In this document: positions 7,439-13,290 of the stretch, one piece after another | Layout: each line of letters starts with the position of its first letter | Numbering within the stretch: the first letter of the stretch is position 1 | Source of the DNA: Treponema sp. | GTDB taxonomy: Bacteria > Spirochaetota > Spirochaetia > Treponematales > Treponemataceae | NCBI GenBank assembly: GCA_017470085.1 | Contig: JAFUFE010000075.1 | Span: 1 to 36,378 of the forward strand | DNA: 36,378 nt | Direction: 5' to 3' | Position numbers and translations under genes: made by a program | The notes under the pieces: generated by a model | What the model was told of the DNA's origin: nothing | Seen by the model: only the letters and a program-made list of their open reading frames with translations | The model's database searches: none

Positions 7439-7831
7439 TCAAATCTTGTACAGGCACCCCAGAAGGTTTTCCCTGCTTCTGAACGCCAGCTTGCACCCGT
7501 CCTGCTTGAATCCGTCCTGCTCCAGCACGATAAAATATTTCGTGTTGTACACAGAAACAAGGATTGCCACATGACCGTAGGGATTTGAGTTTGTCGCGCC
7601 CCAGATAAGCACGTCCCCGCGTGAATAATCCGCAAGCGCGGAATCCTTTGTAACGCTCAGAACGCCTGGCTTCTTAATCAAGTCCTTTGCGCCCTCAACG
7701 GCAGGGGGCTGCGGCACCTGCAGCACGGACGCGCAATACTGGCGGAACAAGTCCACGCACTGCGCCCTATACTTTCCGTCAAAATCAACCTTTGTCCCCA
7801 GGTAATTTTTAATGAATTGCGTTAGTGTCAT
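7439..7831 (-). CDS. CHAP-domain endolysin
   Basis: This 130-residue protein has the features of a CHAP amidase/peptidase. The catalytic Cys25 lies in YRAQCVDLFRQY, and the partner His87 in NPYGHVAILVS, with the RGDVLIWG segment that usually precedes it. It would cut peptidoglycan cross-links or the sugar-peptide bond to release phage. There is no signal peptide, so it needs a holin. It is the last gene of the lysis cassette; its ATG at 7831 follows GGCAGGGGGATTAT, a strong ribosome-binding site. A cell-wall binding domain is absent, as in many small endolysins. Confidence 0.88.
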   Translation of the reverse strand: MTLTQFIKNYLGTKVDFDGKYRAQCVDLFRQYCASVLQVPQPPAVEGAKDLIKKPGVLSVTKDSALADYSRGDVLIWGATNSNPYGHVAILVSVYNTKYFIVLEQDGFKQDGCKLAFRSRENLLGCLYKI

Positions 7832-7853
7832 ATAATCCCCCTGCCGCCACTTG

Positions 7854-8027
7854 TTATTCCGCTTTCACAAAAAGCGAACACACTTCTGTAACCGCCGTTG
7901 AAGCAACTCCGATTGCCGCAACAATCTGAACCGCATACGCGGGCTGAATGAATGTAACAACCGCGCTTGCGATCGCCGCAACTCCGCCTGTTACACCTGT
8001 CACCAGATTGAAAGTCTTTTTTTTCAT
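7854..8027 (-). CDS. Small holin-like membrane protein
   Basis: A 57-residue reading frame, starting MKKKTFNLVTGVTGGVAAIA and ending VTEVCSLFVKAE, lies between the o-spanin and the endolysin. It begins at ATG 8027 after CAAGGGGGCTTTTT, a clear ribosome-binding site. Two hydrophobic stretches (about 8-27 and 31-52) with a short Pro-Ala-Tyr turn between, and basic residues at the N-terminus, fit a class II holin or a small lysis membrane protein. A longer frame over the same bases lacks such a start and was rejected. Holin activity is inferred from location and shape. Confidence 0.7.
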   Translation of the reverse strand: MKKKTFNLVTGVTGGVAAIASAVVTFIQPAYAVQIVAAIGVASTAVTEVCSLFVKAE

Positions 8028-8051
8028 AAAAAGCCCCCTTGTAATTTTTCC

Positions 8052-8071
8052 GACTACTCACGTGAGTAGTC
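8052..8071. repeat. Palindrome copy 2 (perfect 20 bp)
   Basis: GACTACTCACGTGAGTAGTC is a perfect 20-bp palindrome. It encodes the last residues and stop of the o-spanin gene on the minus strand. Unlike copies 1 and 3 it is followed by GGAAAAATTAC and not a long T-run, so simple termination is less likely here. Conservation of the exact bases, including the CACGTG centre, suggests that the sequence itself is recognised. Confidence 0.85.
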
Positions 8072-8335
8072 ATATTCATACAACGCTTTTAAGTCGTTGT
8101 AGTTTTTTTCCGTTTCCTCAATGCGGATTTTGTACTCGGCAAGTCGCACAATCCATTCAGATGGAACAGAAACAAAACCGTCCGCGCCCACCTTTTCCCC
8201 GTCCAATTCGGGAAAAATCGGAAAACTGATTTCTGGCACATACGGCTTTTCAATGTATTCAATCCTGTCGCTTATGCAGCTCGTTAAGGGCGTTGCTAAC
8301 AGAATCGCCATTGTGTAAATCGCTAATTTTTTCAT
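8054..8335 (-). CDS. Outer-membrane spanin lipoprotein (Rz1-like o-spanin)
   Basis: This 93-residue protein has a lipoprotein signal peptide, MKKLAIYTMAILLATPLTSC, with Cys20 as the probable lipidated residue. The mature part includes a Pro-containing segment (KPYVPEISFPIFPELDG) and a C-terminal helix (RLAEYKIRIEETEKNYNDLK). It overlaps the upstream i-spanin gene by 77 nt in another frame, the arrangement known from Rz/Rz1-type pairs. The complex would join and fuse inner and outer membrane at the end of lysis. The last codons lie inside the 20-bp palindrome. Confidence 0.75.
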   Translation of the reverse strand: MKKLAIYTMAILLATPLTSCISDRIEYIEKPYVPEISFPIFPELDGEKVGADGFVSVPSEWIVRLAEYKIRIEETEKNYNDLKALYEYDYSRE

Positions 8336-8540
8336 CCGCTTCCTTCCTGTTTTTTTTCAGAATCTGAATAGTGCTTTCAAGTTTCGCCTGCTCGGCAATC
8401 GCCTTTGTAAGCTCCTTGTTCGCGCCGTCCAGCTTGTCTTGCGTTTCCTTCTGTTTTGCCCTTGCAGACCACCACAGGAAGAAAAGCGCAAGGCACGCAA
8501 TCACCAGAACCAAAACTAAAATCAAAAAAAACTTTGTCAT
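8259..8540 (-). CDS. Inner-membrane spanin (Rz-like i-spanin)
   Basis: This 93-residue protein has one N-terminal transmembrane helix (about residues 4-24, FFLILVLVLVIACLALFFLW) followed by a long charged coiled coil (KQKETQDKLDGANKELTKAI, then EQAKLESTIQILKKNRKEAD) exposed to the periplasm. This is the i-spanin layout: the coiled coil spans the periplasm to meet the o-spanin encoded by the overlapping next gene. It starts at ATG 8540 immediately after the holin-like gene at 8541. There is no motif beyond topology, so the call rests on topology plus the overlapping lipoprotein. Confidence 0.72.
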   Translation of the reverse strand: MTKFFLILVLVLVIACLALFFLWWSARAKQKETQDKLDGANKELTKAIAEQAKLESTIQILKKNRKEADEKISDLHNGDSVSNALNELHKRQD

Positions 8541-8780
8541 TTACCCCCGCCCCGTGTATTTGTCAATAATGATATTCGCGTCAATCGTTCCCGCGCCCAG
8601 CCCGTACACAACCGCCCACGCCGCGCAAATCTCGCCGATTGTCGCCTCTGGCATAATGCCAAGCCATTTAAGCACTGCGCAGGCAATTACTCCGCACGCC
8701 GACACAAACTTAAAAATCTTAGAGATTGTCTTTGCCCCGATTCTCTTTGAGTTTTCCGCTTCGTCGTTTTCTCCGCTCAT
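8541..8780 (-). CDS. Holin-like membrane protein
   Basis: This 79-residue protein has a charged N-terminus (MSGENDEAENSKRIGAKTIS), two hydrophobic segments (about 25-43, FKFVSACGVIACAVLKWLG, and about 48-66) and a charged C-terminus. Size, topology and place in the lysis cassette fit a phage holin. The start ATG at 8780 follows AGAGAGGTGAAATC. It lies 12 nt after the XhlA-like gene and abuts the i-spanin gene. With the 57-residue protein downstream there are two holin candidates; which one makes the hole cannot be told. Confidence 0.6.
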   Translation of the reverse strand: MSGENDEAENSKRIGAKTISKIFKFVSACGVIACAVLKWLGIMPEATIGEICAAWAVVYGLGAGTIDANIIIDKYTGRG

Positions 8781-8792
8781 GATTTCACCTCT

Positions 8793-9071
8793 CTATTTTA
8801 ACCCAAGCCTGATTGCAATGTACCCCAAAAGGATAGAAACAATCCCCCCGCCGATAATGCCAACCCACTTTAGCGCAATATCCCCGCCGCGCTTTTCCAA
8901 CGCGCCAACTTTCAGCTTTACATCGGAAATATCGTTTTGCAGATTGTGGGTATCCTTTTCAACCTGCGCAATGCGCACTTCCTGTAGCGCCGTCTGCTTA
9001 GAAAGCTCCACCAGCTCAGAAAGCTGCTTGTCTATCTTGTCTAGCCTATACACAATCGTTTCATTGTCCAC
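8793..9071 (-). CDS. XhlA-like lysis membrane protein
   Basis: This 92-residue protein has an N-terminal coiled coil (MDNETIVYRLDKIDKQLSEL, then LQNDISDVKLKVGALEKRGG) and one C-terminal transmembrane helix (about 70-90, WVGIIGGGIVSILLGYIAIR). This is the layout of haemolysin XhlA / PBSX-type proteins that aid host lysis. It starts at GTG 9071 with a strong AGGAGGTGCGTAA site. It opens the lysis cassette and is divergent from the plus-strand regulator promoter 33 bp away. Confidence 0.68.
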   Translation of the reverse strand: MDNETIVYRLDKIDKQLSELVELSKQTALQEVRIAQVEKDTHNLQNDISDVKLKVGALEKRGGDIALKWVGIIGGGIVSILLGYIAIRLGLK

Positions 9072-9103
9072 TTACGCACCTCCTGTTTTTTTGAAAAATA
9101 TGC

Positions 9104-9133
9104 TTGACATACCACATTAAAACGTGGTATACT
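9104..9133 (+). promoter_or_regulatory. Sigma-70-like promoter with overlapping inverted-repeat operator
   Basis: TTGACA (9104-9109), an 18-bp spacer and TATACT (9128-9133) form a near-consensus promoter reading to the two small plus-strand genes. An inverted repeat, ATACCAC-N8-GTGGTAT (9109-9130), fills the spacer and overlaps both promoter boxes, so a bound protein would block polymerase. The likely binder is the HTH protein encoded downstream, giving autoregulation. Confidence 0.8.
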
Positions 9134-9162
9134 ATAAATATCTTAAAGACAAGGAGTTGAAT

Positions 9163-9300
9163 ATGTCTAACAAAGAATTTGAAATGTTCCTTCAGCTGAT
9201 AGCCACCCTTCTTAAAAAAGGCAACACGGAAGAAGTCCTTAAAATCATCGAAAAATACGCCGGTGAAATCGGGGCAGAGTCCGATGCAAAAAACAACTAG
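9163..9300 (+). CDS. Small 45-residue protein in the plus-strand regulatory island
   Basis: MSNKEFEMFLQLIATLLKKG to GAESDAKNN is encoded just downstream of the operator-overlapped promoter. The start ATG 9163 has AAGGAGTTGAAT in front, an excellent ribosome-binding site. The protein is predicted mostly helical (two helices, about 4-19 and 22-35) and acidic at its C-terminus. I do not recognise it. As first gene of a two-gene unit with an HTH regulator, it could be an antitoxin, anti-repressor or small partner protein; none of these is shown by the sequence. The unit runs against all surrounding phage genes. Confidence 0.7.
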   Translation: MSNKEFEMFLQLIATLLKKGNTEEVLKIIEKYAGEIGAESDAKNN

Positions 9301-9340
9301 GGGAGCGGGCGGCAGCGATGCCGCCTTGCCTTTTGAGAAA

Positions 9341-9517
9341 ATGAAACTGAAAGAACTCCGTACTTCAAAAAACATATCCATTCCCCGCCTTTCCGAACTC
9401 ACGGGTATTCCCGTCCGCACACTGGAAGACATCCAGAAGCGCGGTGACTGCCTCGTGTCCAACGCCGCCAAGATTGCCCTTGCGCTCGGCGTGTCGCTCG
9501 ATGAGCTTTGTGCCTGA
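9341..9517 (+). CDS. XRE-family helix-turn-helix regulator
   Basis: From ATG 9341 the gene gives 58 residues, MKLKELRTSKNISIPRLSEL to LALGVSLDELCA. This is a compact XRE/Cro-type HTH: LSELTGIPVRTLEDI as the HTH core and the typical ending AAKIALALGVSLDEL. The frame is open further upstream (GTG 9263, ATG 9284), which would overlap the 45-residue gene; the domain begins at 9341, so I prefer that start, though TTTTGAG is only a fair ribosome-binding site. It probably binds the inverted repeat at its own promoter. It may act as lysogeny or lysis-timing regulator since the lysis cassette diverges from that promoter. Confidence 0.75.
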   Translation: MKLKELRTSKNISIPRLSELTGIPVRTLEDIQKRGDCLVSNAAKIALALGVSLDELCA

Positions 9518-9525
9518 AATTGCCG

Positions 9526-9972
9526 TCATCTCATCTTCCCCGTGTTTTTTATACTCCCCGCGCCGTCCGAAAGCTGCCTCACGCTCGCGCTGGGGGAAAA
9601 GCCGTCGTCGCCCTTCTCGCCGGGCACGCCCTGAATTCCCTGCTCACCTTGCTCCCCCTGGACGCCCTGCGCCCCGGCTTCGCCCTGGATTCCCTGCTCG
9701 CCCTGGTCGCCTTTGTCGCCCTTGTCGCCTTTCTCTCCTTTCTCTCCTTTCTCGCCCTGGATTCCTTGGATTCCCTGCAAGCCCTGCGGCCCCTGCTCAC
9801 CCTGCGGTCCTGTCGCGCCAGCCGCGCCCTGCTCACCGGTGTCGCCTTTCTCGCCCTTTTCGCCGCGCTCGCCCTTGTCCCCCTTGTCGCCTTTCTCGCC
9901 CTTAATCGCGCCTTTGCCGATAAGGGACTGCTTCGTGTAAGATTTCGCCAGTGCAAGTGTGAGTATGTCCAT
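9526..9972 (-). CDS. Collagen-like phage protein
   Basis: The 148-residue product starts MDILTLALAKSYTKQSLIGK, then has about 34 Gly-X-Y triplets without interruption (about residues 20-125; for example GEKGDKGDKGERGEKGEKGD), and a short tail containing GAGSIKNTGKMR. Charged GEKGDKG triplets alternate with GIQ/GPQ blocks, as in triple-helix-forming bacterial and phage collagens. Such domains act as trimeric stalks in tail fibres, head fibres or spikes. The start ATG 9972 overlaps the previous stop (TAATG) and has GGAGG 8 nt upstream; an in-frame ATG at 9987 lacks this. The gene lies outside the tail module, so its place in the virion is uncertain. Confidence 0.85.
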   Translation of the reverse strand: MDILTLALAKSYTKQSLIGKGAIKGEKGDKGDKGERGEKGEKGDTGEQGAAGATGPQGEQGPQGLQGIQGIQGEKGEKGEKGDKGDKGDQGEQGIQGEAGAQGVQGEQGEQGIQGVPGEKGDDGFSPSASVRQLSDGAGSIKNTGKMR

Positions 9973-10154
9973 TACTGTTCCCTCCATTCCTCGCTCTCAG
10001 AATCCCACATATAGGTCGAGCCGTCGTCAATGCAGTACGCCCAAGAGCCCTGCCAGCACTTCAATTCCTTCGCCCTTGCCGTCAAGTCCGTCAAATCCGA
10101 ACTGAGGCAGTAGAAACCGTACAGGTTTCCTTTCTGTTCACCCTTGCTAATCAC
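9972..10154 (-). CDS. Small phage hypothetical protein
   Basis: This gene encodes 60 residues from GTG 10154 (MISKGEQKGNLYGFYCLSSD to WDSESEEWREQ), preceded by GGAGGAATCGAG. It is soluble with many aromatics (Tyr, Trp) and two Cys. The C-terminal segment SWAYCIDDGSTYMWDSESEE resembles short beta-hairpin modules found beside phage fibre genes. Its coupling with the collagen-like gene (TAATG) and with the preceding gene suggests that they act together, perhaps as a fibre cap or anchor. No function is assigned. Confidence 0.55.
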   Translation of the reverse strand: MISKGEQKGNLYGFYCLSSDLTDLTARAKELKCWQGSWAYCIDDGSTYMWDSESEEWREQ

Positions 10155-10560
10155 CTCGATTCCTCCTCTCCTCTTTGTAGTGCGGCAGATGCTGCCACAC
10201 CTTAGCGTTTACCTTCTCGTGCTTTTCAGTCCACCAGCTTTCGCCGTCATAAAAAGCCGCCACCTCTGCGCCGCCTTCGGAGCATACCCACTTCGTGGAA
10301 CTGTCGCCAGGCGGGGTAAGCCTCGCATCCCGCCATTCCTTTCGCAGCCGCTCGTTCGTAATCATCCAGTCAAAGTTCGCAAGCGTGTAATAGCCTTTTC
10401 TGAGCCGCTCGCAGTTTTCCTTTTCCAGCTCCACAATCCTGCGCATCCTGTTAAGCTCTCTCTGCTGGTCAACAATCACGCTCACAAGCTGCTGTTTTTC
10501 CATCGCTTCAAGCGCCTTGTCTTCCGGCTCTCTCACTACCAAATCTTCCATGCCGTTCAT
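10147..10560 (-). CDS. Phage hypothetical protein with N-terminal coiled coil
   Basis: This gene encodes 137 residues. The first 60 or so form a charged coiled coil (EPEDKALEAMEKQQLVSVIV, then QQRELNRMRRIVELEKENCE). The rest is a compact Trp-rich part (NFDWMITNERLRKEWRDARL, YDGESWWTEKHEKVNAKVWQ). It overlaps the portal stop by 4 nt (ATGA) and the next gene by 8 nt, so it is part of the portal operon. No family was recognised. Oligomerisation through the coiled coil is likely; a role in head decoration or fibre attachment is only a guess. Confidence 0.55.
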   Translation of the reverse strand: MNGMEDLVVREPEDKALEAMEKQQLVSVIVDQQRELNRMRRIVELEKENCERLRKGYYTLANFDWMITNERLRKEWRDARLTPPGDSSTKWVCSEGGAEVAAFYDGESWWTEKHEKVNAKVWQHLPHYKEERRNRGD

Positions 10561-12215
10561 TCCGTCCCCCCGTTGTTCCCGCCACCGGAAGCAGGGGCCG
10601 CGTCGCCGTTCAGCCCGTTTTCATCGTCAATCGCCTCGCTGTCAATGTCCGTGTAGGCGGGCTTTCCGTTGTTGTCCTCGTCCACGTGCGGCACAAAGCC
10701 TGTCCGCTTCATCAAGGCCCGCTCCCTTTTCTGCTGCTGCAAGACCTGTTTCAGCGTCATTCCGCTTATCCGCAGTGCTTCCTTGTCAAAAGTAGAGAAT
10801 CCGTTGTCTACCGCAAGCTGGCTTGCCCGTACTTCCTTCTCCCTGTCAACGCTGGGGCGGCTGAGCCCGAGCCATGTGCATTGCAGCCATGCCGAAACGA
10901 CGCGCCATTTTTCCGCGTTCGCATAGGCGCTCAGGAATCCCGGCGCGTCAAGCTGCCCTGCCAGAACCGCCTGCGTTATGTATGCGTTGTAGATGTTCTG
11001 GCAGAAAGCGTCCGCGTTCTTCTGAATCCTGCGGCTCAGATACACCTCAAATTCATTGTTAGCCTGTCTTGAGGCGGAATAATTGTTGCCGAATTTCAGC
11101 ATAAGGATTTCCGGCGGAATCTCATGCGTCCAGGCCAAGGCTGAGATAATCGCTTCCTCAAAAATGCGGTAGTTCACATTGGGGCGGTTTGTTGCAGGGC
11201 TTACGATTTTCTGCCCAGGGTCTAAGTCGTCAAAGAAAGTTCCCGGCTTCATCTCGCGCATATCCTCGCCGATCCTTTTGTCCGGGAATGCGTTATAGTC
11301 TTTCGGCTCTGCCGCGCTTTCAGTTCCCACGGTAGGGCGGAGCCGCGCCAGGCCGTCGCTGGGCCTTGCGCCTTTCGCGCTTTCCTGCGACCGCTCCACA
11401 AAGAAGGCAAGCATTGCGTTGATAACCGCAGCCCTTGTCTCCGCATCGCGGTAGCGGTCAAGCTCTTTGAGCATATAGAGCGTGTCCGCCAAAAACGGCT
11501 CGCCCCTCATGTCGTCAAGAAGCGTTTCAGAGCCGTACACCATCCAGCTTATGAGCCGCCCGCTTTTCTCGCCCCTCGTAGGCACTCGCTCATATCTCAC
11601 ATTGCCGTTGATTTCCGTGCGCACGTGGAAGGCGACTTTCTTTCCGTACCCGTCAAACTCCACGCCGTGCCTGATCCAGTTGCCGCCCTTCGGCGTGTAA
11701 TCGTCCGGCGTCCGTATGTTGTCGCCGTTCACCCACTGCCAGCGCGGCAGGTCCGTCTTGTCGTCAATCCGTGAGATTATGATGCCGTCGCCGCACACAA
11801 GGCTTTCAAACCGCACCTGCTCCTGGAAAGCTCCGAACGAATGCTTTTTGCCCCAGTCAAACACCGCCGGGGTAGAGGCGTAAAGGTTGAATTCCGTAGA
11901 GAATTTTTCCGCGTAATCGGTCGCCTTTTCTTCCTGTTCCTCTTCATTTGCTTTGGGCCATATAACGGACCCTACGGGCATGGGCGCGGCGACAAGCCCC
12001 GTGTGAATCTCATTCCGAAGAAGGCGGCGGATAATTCCCTTCGCATAAAGATTTTCCCTGAAAAGCCGCAACGACCTTTTGCGCAGCGTCCAGTAGTCAA
12101 CAAAAGTAAAATCAGTAATCGGCCCGAAGCTCCCCTCAAACTTTGAGCCGTTCCATGCGTCCTGCGCAATGTCAGTTAGATAAAGGCTGTAGTTTTCAAG
12201 CGTTTTCTCAATCAT
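10557..12215 (-). CDS. Phage portal protein, lambda family
   Basis: This 552-residue protein matches the lambda gpB-type portal family, usually 500-550 residues. Recognisable stretches are YWTLRKRSLRLFRENLYAKG near the N-terminus, FEGVCGDGIIISR-like SLVCGDGIIISRIDD, LPRWQWVNGDNIRTPD, YRIFEEAIISALAWTHEIPP and PPEILMLKFGNNYSASRQAN (the conserved SYSSAR-like region). The dodecameric portal is the DNA gate and the terminase docking site. Its ATG follows the stop of the gpW-like gene with no gap. The C-terminal tail is Asn/Gly/Ser-rich, suggesting disorder. Confidence 0.92.
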   Translation of the reverse strand: MIEKTLENYSLYLTDIAQDAWNGSKFEGSFGPITDFTFVDYWTLRKRSLRLFRENLYAKGIIRRLLRNEIHTGLVAAPMPVGSVIWPKANEEEQEEKATDYAEKFSTEFNLYASTPAVFDWGKKHSFGAFQEQVRFESLVCGDGIIISRIDDKTDLPRWQWVNGDNIRTPDDYTPKGGNWIRHGVEFDGYGKKVAFHVRTEINGNVRYERVPTRGEKSGRLISWMVYGSETLLDDMRGEPFLADTLYMLKELDRYRDAETRAAVINAMLAFFVERSQESAKGARPSDGLARLRPTVGTESAAEPKDYNAFPDKRIGEDMREMKPGTFFDDLDPGQKIVSPATNRPNVNYRIFEEAIISALAWTHEIPPEILMLKFGNNYSASRQANNEFEVYLSRRIQKNADAFCQNIYNAYITQAVLAGQLDAPGFLSAYANAEKWRVVSAWLQCTWLGLSRPSVDREKEVRASQLAVDNGFSTFDKEALRISGMTLKQVLQQQKRERALMKRTGFVPHVDEDNNGKPAYTDIDSEAIDDENGLNGDAAPASGGGNNGGTE

Positions 12216-12524
12216 CTAAAACCCCGGAACAATGCGCCGCGCCGCGCTGCCGTTCAAGCCTAAAGAGCGTTCAAGCTGCGCGATTTCAGAAACAAGCCGG
12301 TTTTTCCAGCTCATCAAGTTGCCAATATCAGTTCTTTTTATGGTCTGCCTGTCCTGCCCCGTGTCAATCGTGTATTCGCTTATTCCGTCCGCGCCTTCCG
12401 GCGAATTAAAATAGACAATCGCCGCGTCAATCTGTGAAAGAATCAGCCTGTCATTCGCAAGCTGTTCAGTCCACAAATCGCGGCTTGATTTATTAAGATA
12501 TTTTTCTGCGCCCGGTAACAACAT
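12216..12524 (-). CDS. gpW-like head-tail connector protein
   Basis: This 102-residue protein directly precedes the portal gene, as gpW does in lambda. It contains an N-terminal helical part (AEKYLNKSSRDLWTEQLAND) and the segment EYTIDTGQDRQTIKRTDIGN followed by a Leu/Ile helix (LVSEIAQLERSL), similar to the beta-hairpin and helix of gpW-type proteins (68-100 residues). The role would be to plug the portal after packaging so that the tail can attach. Its start at ATG 12524 is 27 nt after the 13-bp phage box. Confidence 0.7.
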   Translation of the reverse strand: MLLPGAEKYLNKSSRDLWTEQLANDRLILSQIDAAIVYFNSPEGADGISEYTIDTGQDRQTIKRTDIGNLMSWKNRLVSEIAQLERSLGLNGSAARRIVPGF

Positions 12525-12551
12525 ACCTACAAGGATAAAGGGGCAGGCTAA

Positions 12552-12565
12552 AACTCGCTATACCG
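12552..12565 (-). promoter_or_regulatory. Phage repeat box GGTATAGCGAGTT, copy 2 (before gpW/portal block)
   Basis: CGGTATAGCGAGTT on the minus strand, 27 nt before the gpW-like start. It follows a terminator-like palindrome with a T-run (12585-12604), so it looks like termination of one unit followed by initiation of the next. It is identical over 13 bases to the boxes at 7411 and 14089. Confidence 0.6.
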
Positions 12566-12572
12566 ATTTAAA

Positions 12573-12604
12573 ATAAAAAACGGCGACTACTCACGTGAGT
12601 AGTC
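12573..12604 (-). terminator. Palindrome copy 3 (perfect 20 bp) with T-run
   Basis: GACTACTCACGTGAGTAGTC at 12585-12604, identical to copy 2, starts within the methyltransferase stop codon. On the minus strand it is followed by GCCGTTTTTTATTTT, an intrinsic-terminator form. The next block begins with a promoter-like box 20 bp further on. Confidence 0.68.
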
Positions 12605-13290
12605 AGAAAAGCTCGGGCTCGCCGCCGTCCATCTCAAAAAGGCTCTGCTGCTTAGTCCATTCCTTGAACCGCTTTTCCTGCTCCATAAAATAAAACCCGT
12701 CAAGCTCAATGCCCGTAAAGTCAAAGCCCAGGTTGTAGGCCGCAATCCTGCTGGAACCGCTCCCTAAGTGCGTGTCCAGGATTTTGTCGCCCGGCTTTGC
12801 GTAATTATTCAAAATCCATTCGTAGAGCTTTACGGGTTTCTGATTTGGATGTACGCGCTCTTCCTTATGCCTCATGTCGCCCTGCAACATTCCCTGCCAT
12901 TTAAAAGCAAACTTTCTTACGGCTGTCTTGAAACTTGTATAGGCAAGCTCACAGTCCGCAAAATTGTTAGCCCCGTTTTCTTTATCCCATACAATCCAGC
13001 AGGGAGAGTCGGCTTGTATTTTCGTCATCATGTAATTTGCGCCGAAAATGATTTGATTCTTGCTTATCCGTTTAAGCTCGTCAAAATAGGCTTTTTCCGG
13101 GCTTGCCTTGTCCGCACCTGCATAAACCTTGTAATTTTTATTTCTGGCTAAACAATCGCCGCCCATAAGCCCCCCCCCCCCCCGCGTTTATCCCATACGG
13201 CGGGTCTACAATCGCAAGGTCAAATTCCTTGTCCGGCAAAAGCCGCATGAAGTCCATGCAGTCCATGCAGTACGCAATCTGCCGCCGCAT
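12603..13290 (-). CDS. Phage DNA methyltransferase, frameshifted by a G14 tract (phase-variable type)
   Basis: The N-terminal part (from ATG 13290; MRRQIAYCMDCMDFMRLLPD) carries the catalytic motif DPPY at residues 29-32 (LAIVDPPYGINAG). The C-terminal part, in another frame (12603-13166), carries the AdoMet-binding motif DTHLGSGSSRIAAYNLGFDF. DPPY first and the FxGxG-type motif last is the beta-class order of N6-adenine or N4-cytosine methyltransferases. The two halves meet at 14 consecutive G. With 13 or 16 G the frames join into about 228 residues; with 14, translation stops after about 50 residues (TAA 13140-13138). This looks like slipped-strand phase variation, currently OFF. A sequencing error in the run is the other explanation. 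It is coupled to the small terminase gene (ATGATG). Confidence 0.85.
13170..13183 (-). repeat. Homopolymer G14 (minus strand) inside the methyltransferase
   Basis: Fourteen consecutive C on the plus strand. By far the longest G/C homopolymer seen in this window. It sits right after the codons for YGINAG, turning into a poly-Gly linker when translated, which tolerates length change. It is one base too long (or two too short) to keep frame. Confidence 0.95.

Noticed and set aside
7828-8079. 83-codon minus-strand frame overlapping the small holin-like gene
   Set aside because: It has no ribosome-binding site and a Gly/Arg/Cys-rich composition; the 57-residue frame in the same place has a strong site and clear membrane segments.
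8371-9120. 249-codon plus-strand open frame across the lysis cassette
   Set aside because: It is antisense to several well-supported small lysis genes with their own ribosome-binding sites, and its translation is Ser/Pro/Thr-rich noise.
9526-9972. Short repeats that might be read as a CRISPR-like or tandem DNA array
   Set aside because: The periodicity is 9 bp and comes from Gly-X-Y codons of the collagen-like gene; there are no spacers.
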